DNA from: Pseudomonas californiensis
Lineage (GTDB): Bacteria; Pseudomonadota; Gammaproteobacteria; Pseudomonadales; Pseudomonadaceae
Assembly (NCBI RefSeq): GCF_021147775.1
Contig: NZ_JAGTPK010000027.1
Coordinates: forward strand, 1-64,000
DNA length: 64,000 bases
Reading direction: 5' to 3'
Below are positions 26,686 through 35,342 of the stretch, in pieces. The notes below the pieces were generated by a model. The model ran no database searches, had not been told where the DNA came from, and was given only the letters and a program-made list of their open reading frames with translations. Both the position numbers and the translations under genes were made by a program. The first letter of the stretch is position 1. Every line of letters begins with the position of its first letter.

Positions 26686-27588
26686 ATGACCGAAAACCCT
26701 TACGCTTCATCCCCGCGTTTCCGAAAAACAGCGCCTCCTGAAAAGACCTTGCGGGAAACGGTACCCATGCTTGAAAACGAACGGGCATGGGCGGCACGTT
26801 ACGCCGCAACCCACCGTTTCAGCTGGATGCCGGTGCTGTTTGCGCCACTTTGCATCAGTCCTTTTCTATTCCCTCTGCTGTATGTAACAGGGCTCGGGTC
26901 TTATCAAAAACTGTTCGACCCACGCCTGGATGTCGACCACTTGGTGGTCGAGTACGCTGACTGGGTGATGTTTTCTTCGTTGTTGCTCTTCGTGGTCTGG
27001 GCCGCACGCAATGTCTGGCGGGCCAAAAATGATCCGAACATACGCTATTGGCAGTCCATGCCGAGTGAAGGGCTGGTCGAGATTGAGCGCCACACCTTGG
27101 TTGCCGCTACCAGCCTCTGGTCTGATGATTACACCGATGACTGCATTACTCAGGATAACTGGGCCGACGGCAGCTTCAATCAAGTGCGCCTCAATGGCAT
27201 GACTCAGTGGGTCGTTGCACGTACCGCTGCCGGTCACTGGTTGATGCTGAAAAAGAAATACGTGGGCGACCGCCACGTCAATCATTACAACCGTGAAAAA
27301 CAGATGCGAGACGAGGAAAAACGGCTGAAACCTGCCGAAGAAATAGTCTTCGCCTTTGCCCCTGGCACCCATGTTCTTTTAGGACAGCGCGACAGCGGCG
27401 CGCCGGTGCCAGTGGTCCACACGCCATATTGGGTCACCGATGAGGAGTATCGACGCCTGCTCACAATTTCAAACCATTACGACTGCCTTCCCCCTGACCG
27501 CTACGCAGTGGTCAAAGAACAGGACGTCGAATGGCTGGAGCGACTGCTTGACAAGGCGACTGAGCTTTTGAAAGTGCCTGCGCGCTGA
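26686..27588 (+). CDS. hypothetical two-helix membrane protein, paralogue of 44744-45637
   Basis: 300 residues. Two hydrophobic segments near the N-terminus (about 47-68 and 89-107) are followed by a large soluble domain. It shares its order of motifs with the protein at 44744-45637: YWQSMP, VEIERH, AAGHWLMLKK, FAFAPGT, YW in the C-terminal third and CLPPDRYAVV near the end. I know no characterised member. It lies directly upstream of SuFu and SUKH immunity-like genes and could belong to the same toxin-protection cluster, but that is inference from position. Confidence 0.75.
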   Translation: MTENPYASSPRFRKTAPPEKTLRETVPMLENERAWAARYAATHRFSWMPVLFAPLCISPFLFPLLYVTGLGSYQKLFDPRLDVDHLVVEYADWVMFSSLLLFVVWAARNVWRAKNDPNIRYWQSMPSEGLVEIERHTLVAATSLWSDDYTDDCITQDNWADGSFNQVRLNGMTQWVVARTAAGHWLMLKKKYVGDRHVNHYNREKQMRDEEKRLKPAEEIVFAFAPGTHVLLGQRDSGAPVPVVHTPYWVTDEEYRRLLTISNHYDCLPPDRYAVVKEQDVEWLERLLDKATELLKVPAR

Positions 27589-27704
27589 AAATATCAGACG
27601 AGTAAACGGGTTGTCGCCAGCGACAGCAACGGTTCTACTGTCGTCACATCGGTGAGTGAATACTGCTTACGGTCGTCGGGTCGGATTGTCCACAAGGAGT
27701 CGGC

Positions 27705-28526
27705 ATGAGTTTTATAAAAAAGTTCTTCGGATCGTTCAAAAAACCGGAAAGCGAAACCGCTCACTCACGCGAACAGTCAGAACACGTCAGCACATCCGCT
27801 GACAACGCCCCTTCAGCAGAAGCTGAGGCGGCACGTCTGGCCAGCGCTGAATGCCTGGACCGTCACTGGGAATCTGTTGGCACCGTTGAGCGCGACGTTC
27901 TTTCGTACCTCATCAGCCCAAGCTTCACCGGAGGCCCTCACTGGCCTTCGACCCGCCAGGCCTACCGCGTGGTTCGTCGTGGCGACAGTATTATTCTCGC
28001 GACCGAGGGTCTGTCTGATCCGTTCGACGATGTCGATGCGTCGGGCAATGGGTTCGAGATGGAGCTGTTTCTGGAAACGCGCGACATCCCCGAGCATGCC
28101 AAGGGGCGTCTGGGCGAGGTGGCTCCATTCAAAGAGAGCTGGGCATTCGAGCTGATCGAGCACATCGCAAAAACCGTGGCCGACGCTGGCGGCATCACGC
28201 ATCAGCTTGAACAATATGGCGTGCTCTCTCTGGACCTGCCTGGGTTCAGTCAGTCACATCACATGAGCGACCAACTGCCACAAATCTTTGTTACTGATGA
28301 TGATTGCGTAGGCGTGCTGCTGGGCGGTCCTGCACCGGACTTCTCGACTCGCCTGGAAGACATGCCGCTCTCGCCGGTCATGCTGGTGCCCATCGTGCTC
28401 ATTACCGCATCAGAGCTCGAATACGTCAGATCGGGCGGGCGGGCAGCGCGAGAAGACCTGGTCAGCCGGTTGCAAACGGCAGGCATCGGGCACACCAGCG
28501 ACCTCGGTCGCGCCAGTGTAGCCTGA
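27705..28526 (+). CDS. suppressor-of-fused (SuFu) domain protein, putative immunity protein
   Basis: 273 residues, starting ATG 27705 after AAGGAG. A polar, low-complexity N-terminal third (about 1-50) is followed by a SuFu domain: GPHWPSTRQAYRVVRRGDSIILATEGLSDPFDD, FEMELFLETRDIP, WAFELIEHIAKTVADAGGI, YGVLSLDLPGFSQSHHMSDQLP and a C-terminal block ending SGGRAAREDLVSRLQ. Bacterial SuFu proteins were described by Zhang, Iyer and Aravind as immunity proteins against nucleic-acid-degrading polymorphic toxins. No toxin gene is visible. The SUKH gene 45 bases downstream supports the immunity reading. Confidence 0.8.
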   Translation: MSFIKKFFGSFKKPESETAHSREQSEHVSTSADNAPSAEAEAARLASAECLDRHWESVGTVERDVLSYLISPSFTGGPHWPSTRQAYRVVRRGDSIILATEGLSDPFDDVDASGNGFEMELFLETRDIPEHAKGRLGEVAPFKESWAFELIEHIAKTVADAGGITHQLEQYGVLSLDLPGFSQSHHMSDQLPQIFVTDDDCVGVLLGGPAPDFSTRLEDMPLSPVMLVPIVLITASELEYVRSGGRAAREDLVSRLQTAGIGHTSDLGRASVA

Positions 28527-28571
28527 GTATCAAGACGCCAGTTCCCAATAACGGTCCTGAGGTTTTTCTCG

Positions 28572-28940
28572 ATGATGACAGACCCTTTCCGTATCCCCAC
28601 AGATGCCGAAATCAGCCACGCCCAGCGCAAGCTCAACTTCCCCTTCCCTTCGGCCTATGTCGAGTTCCTCAAGGGCGGAAGTGAAGTCGCGAATGCCAGC
28701 TTCGAACCGGCCGTAATTCTGCCCGGCTCAACCCATCTCGACCTGTTTGAAATCGCTGACAGTGCATGGAATCAATCCGGCGTACCACGGGTGTGGCTGC
28801 CTTTTATCGAAGACAACGGCGACTACTTCTGTGTGGCGCAAACGGGTGAGGTCAGGTACTGGTCGCACAATGGCCCGACACCCGAGCGATGGCCGACGTT
28901 TGCGGCGTGGTTTGAACAGGTGTGCGTGAACGGCGGTTAG
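28572..28940 (+). CDS. SUKH/SMI1-KNR4 family protein, putative immunity protein
   Basis: 122 residues. The SUKH pattern is clear: an N-terminal helix and AEISHAQRKLNFPFPSAYVEFLK (the conserved LP..Y..FL element), then VWLPFIEDNGDYFCVA and the terminal WPTFAAWFEQV. SUKH proteins bind and neutralise toxin domains of contact-dependent and type VI secreted polymorphic toxins. It follows the SuFu gene after 45 bases in the same direction, so the two are likely co-transcribed. The cognate toxin cannot be identified from this window. Confidence 0.82.
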   Translation: MMTDPFRIPTDAEISHAQRKLNFPFPSAYVEFLKGGSEVANASFEPAVILPGSTHLDLFEIADSAWNQSGVPRVWLPFIEDNGDYFCVAQTGEVRYWSHNGPTPERWPTFAAWFEQVCVNGG

Positions 28941-29026
28941 TGCGCCGGCCTTGAGCCCGGCTGCTGAGGGGTTGATGCGCGCGAAGATGGCCACGGGCAC
29001 AGGCAACACCTCCCGGCCGAAATCAC

Positions 29027-29269
29027 TCACGCCAACGTTTCTCGAACCTTCTGCCATTCGTTCCAGCAGTCTTCCGCGACGATATCTGGATAACCGCGTT
29101 TTGACTCCATCTCAAAAGCGACGCTGACAGTAAGGGCGATACAGATAGCCTTATCCCGGATATCGGTGACCTCGGCCTCCGTGAGAGCAGATCCCTTGTT
29201 GCTTTCTGCAGCATGAAGAACGCAGACCAGGGCGGGAACAAACACGAGACAGAGTGGCTCGGCGGACAT
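29027..29269 (-). CDS. small exported hypothetical protein
   Basis: 80 residues from ATG 29269 with GAGGTG upstream. A signal-peptide-like start (LCLVFVPALVCVLHAAES) is followed by an acidic body with two cysteines (DKAICIALTV and AEDCWNEWQKV). I recognise no family. It lies convergent to the SUKH gene, 86 bases away, and may be another small protein of the same cluster. Confidence 0.6.
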   Translation of the reverse strand: MSAEPLCLVFVPALVCVLHAAESNKGSALTEAEVTDIRDKAICIALTVSVAFEMESKRGYPDIVAEDCWNEWQKVRETLA

Positions 29270-29960
29270 CAATCACCTCGTTGACATGGACCTGAAACGT
29301 TACAGGCGGCTGCATCAGCCAACTGCCCAGTGCAGTGTCATGGCAAATCGGTGCCGAGTAAACCTGCGTGACGGCAAACGCGAAGCTGTCCGTTCGGCCC
29401 GATCAAAGAGTATGGGTTTCAAGAACCGGCATCAGGCAATCAGTCTGTTCATGTGTTCTGAACACGCTCTACGACGCCACCTCAAAACCTATATAACCCG
29501 CCTTTTAAGCGCCGATAAAACAGTCTGTTCAAATACACTAAACTCGAACAATTTTTTCGAACTTGCGTATGTGAACATCAGAACACAACACCCTTTAACG
29601 CGCCCTCGGATCCGCTGGCGGTGAATCTTAACAGTATTCTAAACCTAACATCAATTAGGTTTAGTTAAATGCAATATATAGCCATATTTTTCCAATAAAT
29701 TGAGATATATACGACTATTTTCCGATTTAAAAGCAATTTATCACTCAAAAACGCCCAAAAACCTCGCAGCACTCCATAAAAAATTCCTTTATGCCATCAT
29801 GCTTTTCGCGCTGTTTTCGCTATTTTCAACGTCTTTTATAAATATATTTCTCAATGTTGAACTTACGCTCTTTTTGTCACACTTAAGCATCAGCCTGACT
29901 TGCCCACTGCCTGTTTGGGCGCACTCATTTCCTACACCGCTCCTGATCGAGATTCAATCG
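29270..29960. other. AT-rich intergenic region
   Basis: 691 bases without a supported gene. From about 29430 to 29900 the sequence becomes clearly AT-rich compared with its neighbours (for example runs such as ATGCAATATATAGCCATATT near 29669). It precedes the small secreted protein and GH3 gene. It is either a xenogeneic fragment or a long regulatory leader suited to H-NS-type (MvaT) silencing. No hrp box is present. Confidence 0.55.
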
Positions 29961-30212
29961 ATGAACAGACCCATGCTGTCTTTTTTCTGCGCCTTATTGA
30001 TGGGTGCTTACAGCGTATCGACGCTGGCAGCCGATTCCAGATCGGCCGACGCAACTCCCTATGGGCAGGAAGTCCGTACGCAGGTAGATGCAAAACGCGA
30101 TCAGATTTCCGGTGCGGCTCAGATTGCAGCTCCGGCCAAAAAGGGCCCGTCCGCGATGCTTGATGCGCCTGTCGATACCGACGACGCCCCGGCCCAGGTG
30201 CAGAAGCCATGA
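29961..30212 (+). CDS. small secreted protein preceding the GH3 gene
   Basis: 83 residues from ATG 29961. It has a signal peptide (MLSFFCALLMGAYSVSTLAADS) followed by a short, Ala/Asp/Pro-rich mature part with no recognisable domain. The stop overlaps the start of the GH3 beta-glucosidase by four bases (30209-30212), so translation is coupled. It could be a chaperone, lipoprotein-like partner or leader for the enzyme. Confidence 0.65.
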   Translation: MNRPMLSFFCALLMGAYSVSTLAADSRSADATPYGQEVRTQVDAKRDQISGAAQIAAPAKKGPSAMLDAPVDTDDAPAQVQKP

Positions 30213-32914
30213 GCACACGTACGCACGCTTCGTTCAAACACACCATGGCACTCAGCTTGCTGGCGATCAGCGTCTCGCAGGCCGGCCTTTCTCAGGCGGC
30301 AACGCCCATGACCGGCAATGATGTCGAAGCTCGCGTCGGCGCGGTGCTGGACAACATGAACACGTCGGAAAAGATCAACTTCACCCGCGTCGATGACGGC
30401 CGCATGATCCCCAGGCTCGCCAAATGGGGCATGGAGGGCGCCGTCGCCTACGATTCATCCATGGGCGTACACGTCAACGGTGCCACCTTCGGTGCTCAGT
30501 ACCCGGCTCAGTCCGCTTTGGCGGCGACCTGGAGCGTCAACCGCGCCAAGGAGTTCGGGCTCGCCATCGGCTACGAAACCCGTATCTCGGGCGGACAGCA
30601 AATGCTGTCACCGGGCGTCAACCTGTACCGCACGCCTTTCGGTGGGCGCTCTGCTGAATACGTGAGCGGTGAAGACCCGTTTTTGGGCGCGGTTCTCGGT
30701 CCGGCCATCGCCAACGGTATCCAGGCCCAAGGCATTCAGGCAGCGGGCAAGCACTACCTGGCGAACGAACAGGAGGCCAACCGCCACAACCTCGACATAC
30801 GCGTGGACGAACGCACGCTTCGCGAGCTGTATCTGCCGGGCTTCGAATCGCTGGTCAAGAACGCCAACGTTGCCTCGATCATGTGCGGCTACAATAAGAT
30901 CAACGGCGATTACGCCTGTGAAAACCATCACCTGCTGACCGACGTCCTGAAAGGCGAATGGGGCTTTCAGGGCTTTGTGATGAGCGATTTCAACTCCGTT
31001 CAGGATGCCTTCAAGGGCGCGTGGGCGGGCACTGACATCGACATGCCTTCGGGCCTGCAATTCACCGAAGCCAAGCTGCTGCCCTATCTGTGGAGCGGAC
31101 AGCTGACGCAAAACGTCATTGATGACAAGGTACGGCGCAACCTCCGTGGCCTTGTGAGCTACGGCTTCGACACCAGGATCAACAAGGCCCAGCCACTGGA
31201 GCACCCTGAGTACGGCATGCGCGCGTCGCTGAACATGGCCCGTGAATCAATCGTGCTGCTGCGTAACGAAAACGCCGCCAACGGCAAACCATTGCTGCCC
31301 CTGTCGCGGGACGCAAAAATCGCTGTGATCGGCGACATGGCCTACCAGCCGCCGACCTCGCCATTCGGTACCGCCAATTCGCCACCCAATACCTACGTGA
31401 CCGAACTGAGCGGGCTTCAGCAACTGGCCTCGAAAAGCACCAACGTCGAGTTTCTGCACGAGATGAGCCTGAACCCGAGCGCCGCTGTGTGGTATCAGCC
31501 AGCGACCGGTCAGAGCAACGTGAGCAACAGTGGCGTCAAGGCTGAATACTTCAACAACACCGAGTTGTCTGGCTCACCTACCCTTACGCGCGTTGAGCCA
31601 GGGGTCAACCTGAACTGGGCCACCAGTACCAATGTCACAGATAACGGTGTCACGGCGGTGTCCGGTTTCAGCCCGACACCGGGTGCGTTCTCTGCCCGAT
31701 TCACCTCCACCATCAAACCGACCATTTCCGGCGAGCAGGTGTTCAAGGTGCGTGCCGACGGCGCGTTCAAGCTCTGGGTCAATGACGAGCTGATACTGGA
31801 GAGCGACGGCACTCCAAAATCGTCCGACCTGGTCATTGCGTTGGTCGCTTCGGGTAAAACGGCACGCCTGCAGGCCGGCAAATCCTACAATGTCAAACTG
31901 GAATACCGCCGTCTGCAAGGCAACTTCATGCCGGTGCTCGGTGGCTTGACCGGCGTGCAGATGAGCTGGGCATCGTTGCGTCCGCCTGCCGATCTGGCCA
32001 AGTACGACGCTGTGGTGATTGCCGCAGGGGAAAACTTTGAAAACGAAGGTGAAGCAACGGATCACGACTTCAAGCTGCCTGAATATCAGTCGGACATGAT
32101 CACTTACGCAGCCAAAGCCAACCCCAATACCGTCGTGGTCATGCACAGCGGTGGCGGCATGGACATGCAGCCCTGGGCCAACAAGGTCGCGGCCAGCCTG
32201 CACGCCTGGTATCCAGGGCAACAAGGCGGTCAGGCCATTGCCGAGATTCTCTTCGGCAAGGTCAATCCGTCAGGCAAATTGCCGATAACCCTCGACAAGA
32301 AGATCGAGGACAACCCGAGCTACCCGAGCTACTCCGATCCCAAGCAGTACCTGGGTAACAACGCGTTGACCGTGATGGACTACAGCGAAGGCCTGTACCT
32401 GGGCTACCGTGGGTACGACAAGAAGCATGCGAAGCCGCTTTACCCATTCGGGTTCGGTCTTTCGTACACCACGTTTGGCTACAGCGATCTGAAACTGTCG
32501 AGCAATGTGCTCGCGCCGGGCAGCACCATCGACGTCAAGTTCACGGTGACCAACACCGGCACCAAGGCGGGCTTTGAAGTCGCCCAGTTGTACGTTCACC
32601 CGGTGGCCGCTGCGGTTGATCGCCCGGAGAAAGAACTCAAGGGCTTCACCAAGGTGTATCTGCAACCTGGTGAAAGCAAGACTGTGAGCATTCCTGTCGA
32701 CTCTCGCTCGCTGGCTTACTACGTGGACAAGACCGACAGTTGGGATGTGGACGCTGGCAAGTTCAAAATCCTGGTCGGCCCTGACTCGGAGAACCTGCCC
32801 CTTGATCGCACGCTGATCACATTGTTCCCCGAGCACCTTACGACTCGCGACAGCAACCCGTTACCTCTGCCACTGCGTAAAGCGGTGCAAGTGACTGCCG
32901 CACAGACCTACTGA
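30209..32914 (+). CDS. GH3 beta-glucosidase with PA14 domain, exported
   Basis: 901 residues with an N-terminal signal peptide (MALSLLAISVSQAGLSQAA). The GH3 TIM barrel contains AAGKHYLANEQE and the nucleophile Asp260 in GFQGFVMSDFNS. The second GH3 domain is interrupted by a PA14 domain of about 150 residues, starting about residue 440 (VKAEYFNNTELSGSP). The GENFENEGEATDHDFKLP stretch carries the acid/base region. A fibronectin-III-like domain ends the protein (YPFGFGLSYTTF, later DRPEKELKGFTKV). PA14-bearing GH3 enzymes hydrolyse beta-glucosides such as plant glycosides or cello-oligosaccharides. Confidence 0.92.
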   Translation: MSTRTHASFKHTMALSLLAISVSQAGLSQAATPMTGNDVEARVGAVLDNMNTSEKINFTRVDDGRMIPRLAKWGMEGAVAYDSSMGVHVNGATFGAQYPAQSALAATWSVNRAKEFGLAIGYETRISGGQQMLSPGVNLYRTPFGGRSAEYVSGEDPFLGAVLGPAIANGIQAQGIQAAGKHYLANEQEANRHNLDIRVDERTLRELYLPGFESLVKNANVASIMCGYNKINGDYACENHHLLTDVLKGEWGFQGFVMSDFNSVQDAFKGAWAGTDIDMPSGLQFTEAKLLPYLWSGQLTQNVIDDKVRRNLRGLVSYGFDTRINKAQPLEHPEYGMRASLNMARESIVLLRNENAANGKPLLPLSRDAKIAVIGDMAYQPPTSPFGTANSPPNTYVTELSGLQQLASKSTNVEFLHEMSLNPSAAVWYQPATGQSNVSNSGVKAEYFNNTELSGSPTLTRVEPGVNLNWATSTNVTDNGVTAVSGFSPTPGAFSARFTSTIKPTISGEQVFKVRADGAFKLWVNDELILESDGTPKSSDLVIALVASGKTARLQAGKSYNVKLEYRRLQGNFMPVLGGLTGVQMSWASLRPPADLAKYDAVVIAAGENFENEGEATDHDFKLPEYQSDMITYAAKANPNTVVVMHSGGGMDMQPWANKVAASLHAWYPGQQGGQAIAEILFGKVNPSGKLPITLDKKIEDNPSYPSYSDPKQYLGNNALTVMDYSEGLYLGYRGYDKKHAKPLYPFGFGLSYTTFGYSDLKLSSNVLAPGSTIDVKFTVTNTGTKAGFEVAQLYVHPVAAAVDRPEKELKGFTKVYLQPGESKTVSIPVDSRSLAYYVDKTDSWDVDAGKFKILVGPDSENLPLDRTLITLFPEHLTTRDSNPLPLPLRKAVQVTAAQTY

Positions 32915-32922
32915 GGCAAGGT

Positions 32923-32946
32923 TTCAAGCTCACGGACGAGCTTGAA
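32923..32946. terminator. hairpin between GH3 and TetR genes
   Basis: TTCAAGCTC and GAGCTTGAA pair perfectly over nine bases around a six-base loop. It lies just after the GH3 stop and overlaps the 3' end of the convergent TetR gene. No T-tract follows on either strand, so termination efficiency is uncertain. Confidence 0.4.
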
Positions 32947-33580
32947 TATCGGTCCTCAAGCGGCGCACATAATTGCCAAACACGGCTTTGACGTCCACGT
33001 CCTCAGGGCTTCTCAGCCACTGAATCTGCAAACCGTCCATGACCGAGAAAATCTCCTGAGCCAGCGCTTTGACGTCGATGTCTGCCCGGATCTCCCCTAC
33101 GTCTAACAGCGCCTTCAGATGCCCTTGCGCATGCCCATGGGTCAGGTGAAACCGCTCCTTGTGCCATAACCAGGCAGGATGCGCCGGCGAAAGGCTTTCG
33201 GTGTTGAGCAACATTGATGCCTGACATTCCGCCGCATTTTCCACGCTGAAGCCCATGCTCATCTCGAGAAACCTGATGAAACCATCAAGGGTCATCTCGG
33301 TGGTCAGGTCAGCGAATCTGGACGTGACCCGGCTGTCTCTGCGCTCCAGCAGCGCACTCAGCAGTGCGCCCTTGTTGGGGAAGTGATGCAACAAGCCCAC
33401 GGTAGTGATACCCGCCAGAACCGCCACGTCCTTCATCGATGCGTTGGAAAAGCCATCGCGCGCGAAAACCAGCGTCGCAGCGTCCAGCAAGGCTGCTCTG
33501 CGCATTTCACCCTTGGGTGCCCGCCGACGCTTGGGCCCTGTTGCCTGGCCTGATTCATTCCCTTGTTCGTCGATCGACAT
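32930..33580 (-). CDS. TetR-family regulator
   Basis: 216 residues from ATG 33580. A basic N-terminal tail (PKRRRAPKGEMRRAALLDAA) leads into the TetR helix-turn-helix (FARDGFSNASMKDVAVLAGITTVGLLHHFPNKGALLSALLERR). The C-terminal ligand domain is of the usual size. The gene starts 20 bases after the MATE stop in the same direction, so both form an operon and the regulator probably represses it. Confidence 0.87.
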   Translation of the reverse strand: MSIDEQGNESGQATGPKRRRAPKGEMRRAALLDAATLVFARDGFSNASMKDVAVLAGITTVGLLHHFPNKGALLSALLERRDSRVTSRFADLTTEMTLDGFIRFLEMSMGFSVENAAECQASMLLNTESLSPAHPAWLWHKERFHLTHGHAQGHLKALLDVGEIRADIDVKALAQEIFSVMDGLQIQWLRSPEDVDVKAVFGNYVRRLRTDIQARP

Positions 33581-33600
33581 AAACTCGTCCGTGCTCTGGT

Positions 33601-35067
33601 TCAAGGTGTCCTGCCGCTGTCCGGCCGAGCCCTGCGTTCGAAAAAGCGCCTCGCGGTCAACGCGGCGATGGAAATGGACGTCACGGCGATCAGCGCATTG
33701 CCAGCGAACATGCCCAGCGGAGCACCACTGCCGCCCAGCAGGTGCACACCCGCCATGACAAAAGGCACGGTGCCCAGCGTGGCCCTGAGCCAGGCGAAGA
33801 CTGCGACCAGCCATGGCTGCTCCATCGTCACGAATACGGCGATGGACATGAAGTCCAGCCCGATCAGGACCCACAGACCGCCCCCAACTCTGCAGAAGTC
33901 GAGAAAAAGCTCGCGCCCCACGCCGTCCAGTTCGTACAGGTCAGCGATGGAGGTGGCCAACAGTATCAATAAAACCCAGATCACTGAACCGTAGACCACG
34001 ATCAACCGGCGACCAAAAACGATAGCGGACCGGACCCGGTCGTCCAGCCGCGCACCGATGTTTTGCCCCAGCACCGGCGCCAGGGCCGTCGGCAAGGCAA
34101 AAAACGCGCAGTAGGCAAACTGCAACACCCGATCCAGCACCGCCATCGCTGCCAATGCCGAGGTGCCATAAACAGCAACCGAAGAAACAAAGTAGGCCAG
34201 CCCGACCGGCGTCGCCAGATTGCCCACTATCGCAGGCAGAGCCACCTTGAGTGTTCGTCGCGTCTGCAGGCGCAAGAGCCTGGGACGAAGCCGCAGCGCG
34301 AGCCCGACTCGCCTGCGCACCCCATACACACCGACAGCCAGAGACACGCACGCTGACAAGGCATACGCCAGCCCTGCCCCCCTGAGCCCCAGATCACACA
34401 CAAAGATCAACAAGGGATCGGCGAGCGCCAGGGTGACCGCACCCGACAGCACCACGCTCAACGCCCTGCGGCTGTCGCCCGCCGTGCGCAGGATCTGCGC
34501 GGACATCTGCATGGCCGATTGCAGCACACAAAAAGGCAAGGTCAGCCAGATAAAGTCATGGGCCGCAACATAGATTGCCGCGTCAGCACCCAACCATTCG
34601 GTTATCTGCACCACCATCGCCAGTTGCAGGGCCGCCGTCACGCCGCACGCAATCATCACCATCAGCATCAGGTGGGTCGTCAAATGCGCGGTGACTGCGC
34701 TGGCCCGCTTACCCATGCGCTGCGAGAGCACCGTCGCGCCGGCAATGATGAAACCTGAGCCCACTGCACCGTTGAAAAAGATCAGGACTTTGGCGATACC
34801 AACTGCCGCCAGCAGCAGAGGCGTGTGGAGCATGGAGACATAGACCAGCGTCAGGATGTCCACCAGAAAAACCGCCAGAAGGCTCAATGCACTGGTACTG
34901 CTCATGACCAGCACATGGCGCACTACCGAACCTTCGGTAAACGTCGCGCGGGCATCTGCCATTTTGAATCCCCATACAACCGTGGCCGTGCCCGAATGGG
35001 TGACGAAGCGCTGGCAAGCGCGAGAGTCTAGCGTTGTCGCCAAGGCGAAACCATGAAGATCCTTCAT
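33601..35067 (-). CDS. MATE-family efflux transporter
   Basis: A multidrug/toxin extrusion protein of 488 residues from ATG 35067, which has an ideal GGAGG seven bases upstream; ATG 34962 (MADARATFTEG) is the alternative and would give 453 residues. Twelve hydrophobic helices are visible in two repeats, starting with VLVMSSTSALSLLAVFLVDILTLVYVSML and the corresponding repeat ALPAIVGNLATPVGLAYFVSSVAVYGTSAL. MATE proteins export cationic compounds by Na+ or H+ antiport. Confidence 0.87.
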   Translation of the reverse strand: MKDLHGFALATTLDSRACQRFVTHSGTATVVWGFKMADARATFTEGSVVRHVLVMSSTSALSLLAVFLVDILTLVYVSMLHTPLLLAAVGIAKVLIFFNGAVGSGFIIAGATVLSQRMGKRASAVTAHLTTHLMLMVMIACGVTAALQLAMVVQITEWLGADAAIYVAAHDFIWLTLPFCVLQSAMQMSAQILRTAGDSRRALSVVLSGAVTLALADPLLIFVCDLGLRGAGLAYALSACVSLAVGVYGVRRRVGLALRLRPRLLRLQTRRTLKVALPAIVGNLATPVGLAYFVSSVAVYGTSALAAMAVLDRVLQFAYCAFFALPTALAPVLGQNIGARLDDRVRSAIVFGRRLIVVYGSVIWVLLILLATSIADLYELDGVGRELFLDFCRVGGGLWVLIGLDFMSIAVFVTMEQPWLVAVFAWLRATLGTVPFVMAGVHLLGGSGAPLGMFAGNALIAVTSISIAALTARRFFERRARPDSGRTP

Positions 35068-35202
35068 TGATTGCCTCCGATGCGGCAATTCGCACCCCCC
35101 TCGTGCAAGACCCCATTGTCATGCGCAGCGACGGCGCGCAAAAGTCCACAGACCTGCACAAAAAATCCCGCGCAGAGCCTCTGGAACGGCTCTCTTACGT
35201 CT

Positions 35203-35220
35203 TCGGCACGGAATGTGCTG
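35203..35220 (+). promoter_or_regulatory. sigma-54-like promoter of the BMP/biuret operon
   Basis: GGCACG, four bases, then GTGCT: the invariant GG (35205-35206) and GC (35217-35218) are exactly ten bases apart, as in -24/-12 promoters (TGGCACG-N4-TTGCW). It lies about 125 bases before the binding-protein start. This would fit nitrogen control by NtrC, but an enhancer site was not found. Confidence 0.5.
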
Positions 35221-35233
35221 TCGCACAAATCAT

Positions 35234-35245
35234 CTTGTATACATG
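35234..35245. promoter_or_regulatory. GntR-type operator-like palindrome
   Basis: CTTGTATACATG contains the perfect 8-base palindrome TGTATACA (35236-35243). FCD-type GntR regulators often bind such a TNGTATACNA core. It sits 16 bases downstream of the sigma-54-like -12 element, where binding of the operon's own GntR protein (42820-43506) would block transcription. Confidence 0.45.
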
Positions 35246-35342
35246 AATGAACACTGCCGGCATCACCGATTCCAACAGCGGGTCTGCCCGCCGCGCCGTG
35301 CACACCACATCGTCCAGAAGTCATTGATCAGGGGTAGCAGCA

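Noticed and set aside
29286..29624. 112-residue frame entering the AT-rich stretch
   Set aside because: Arg-rich, no ribosome site and no family match; composition looks non-coding.
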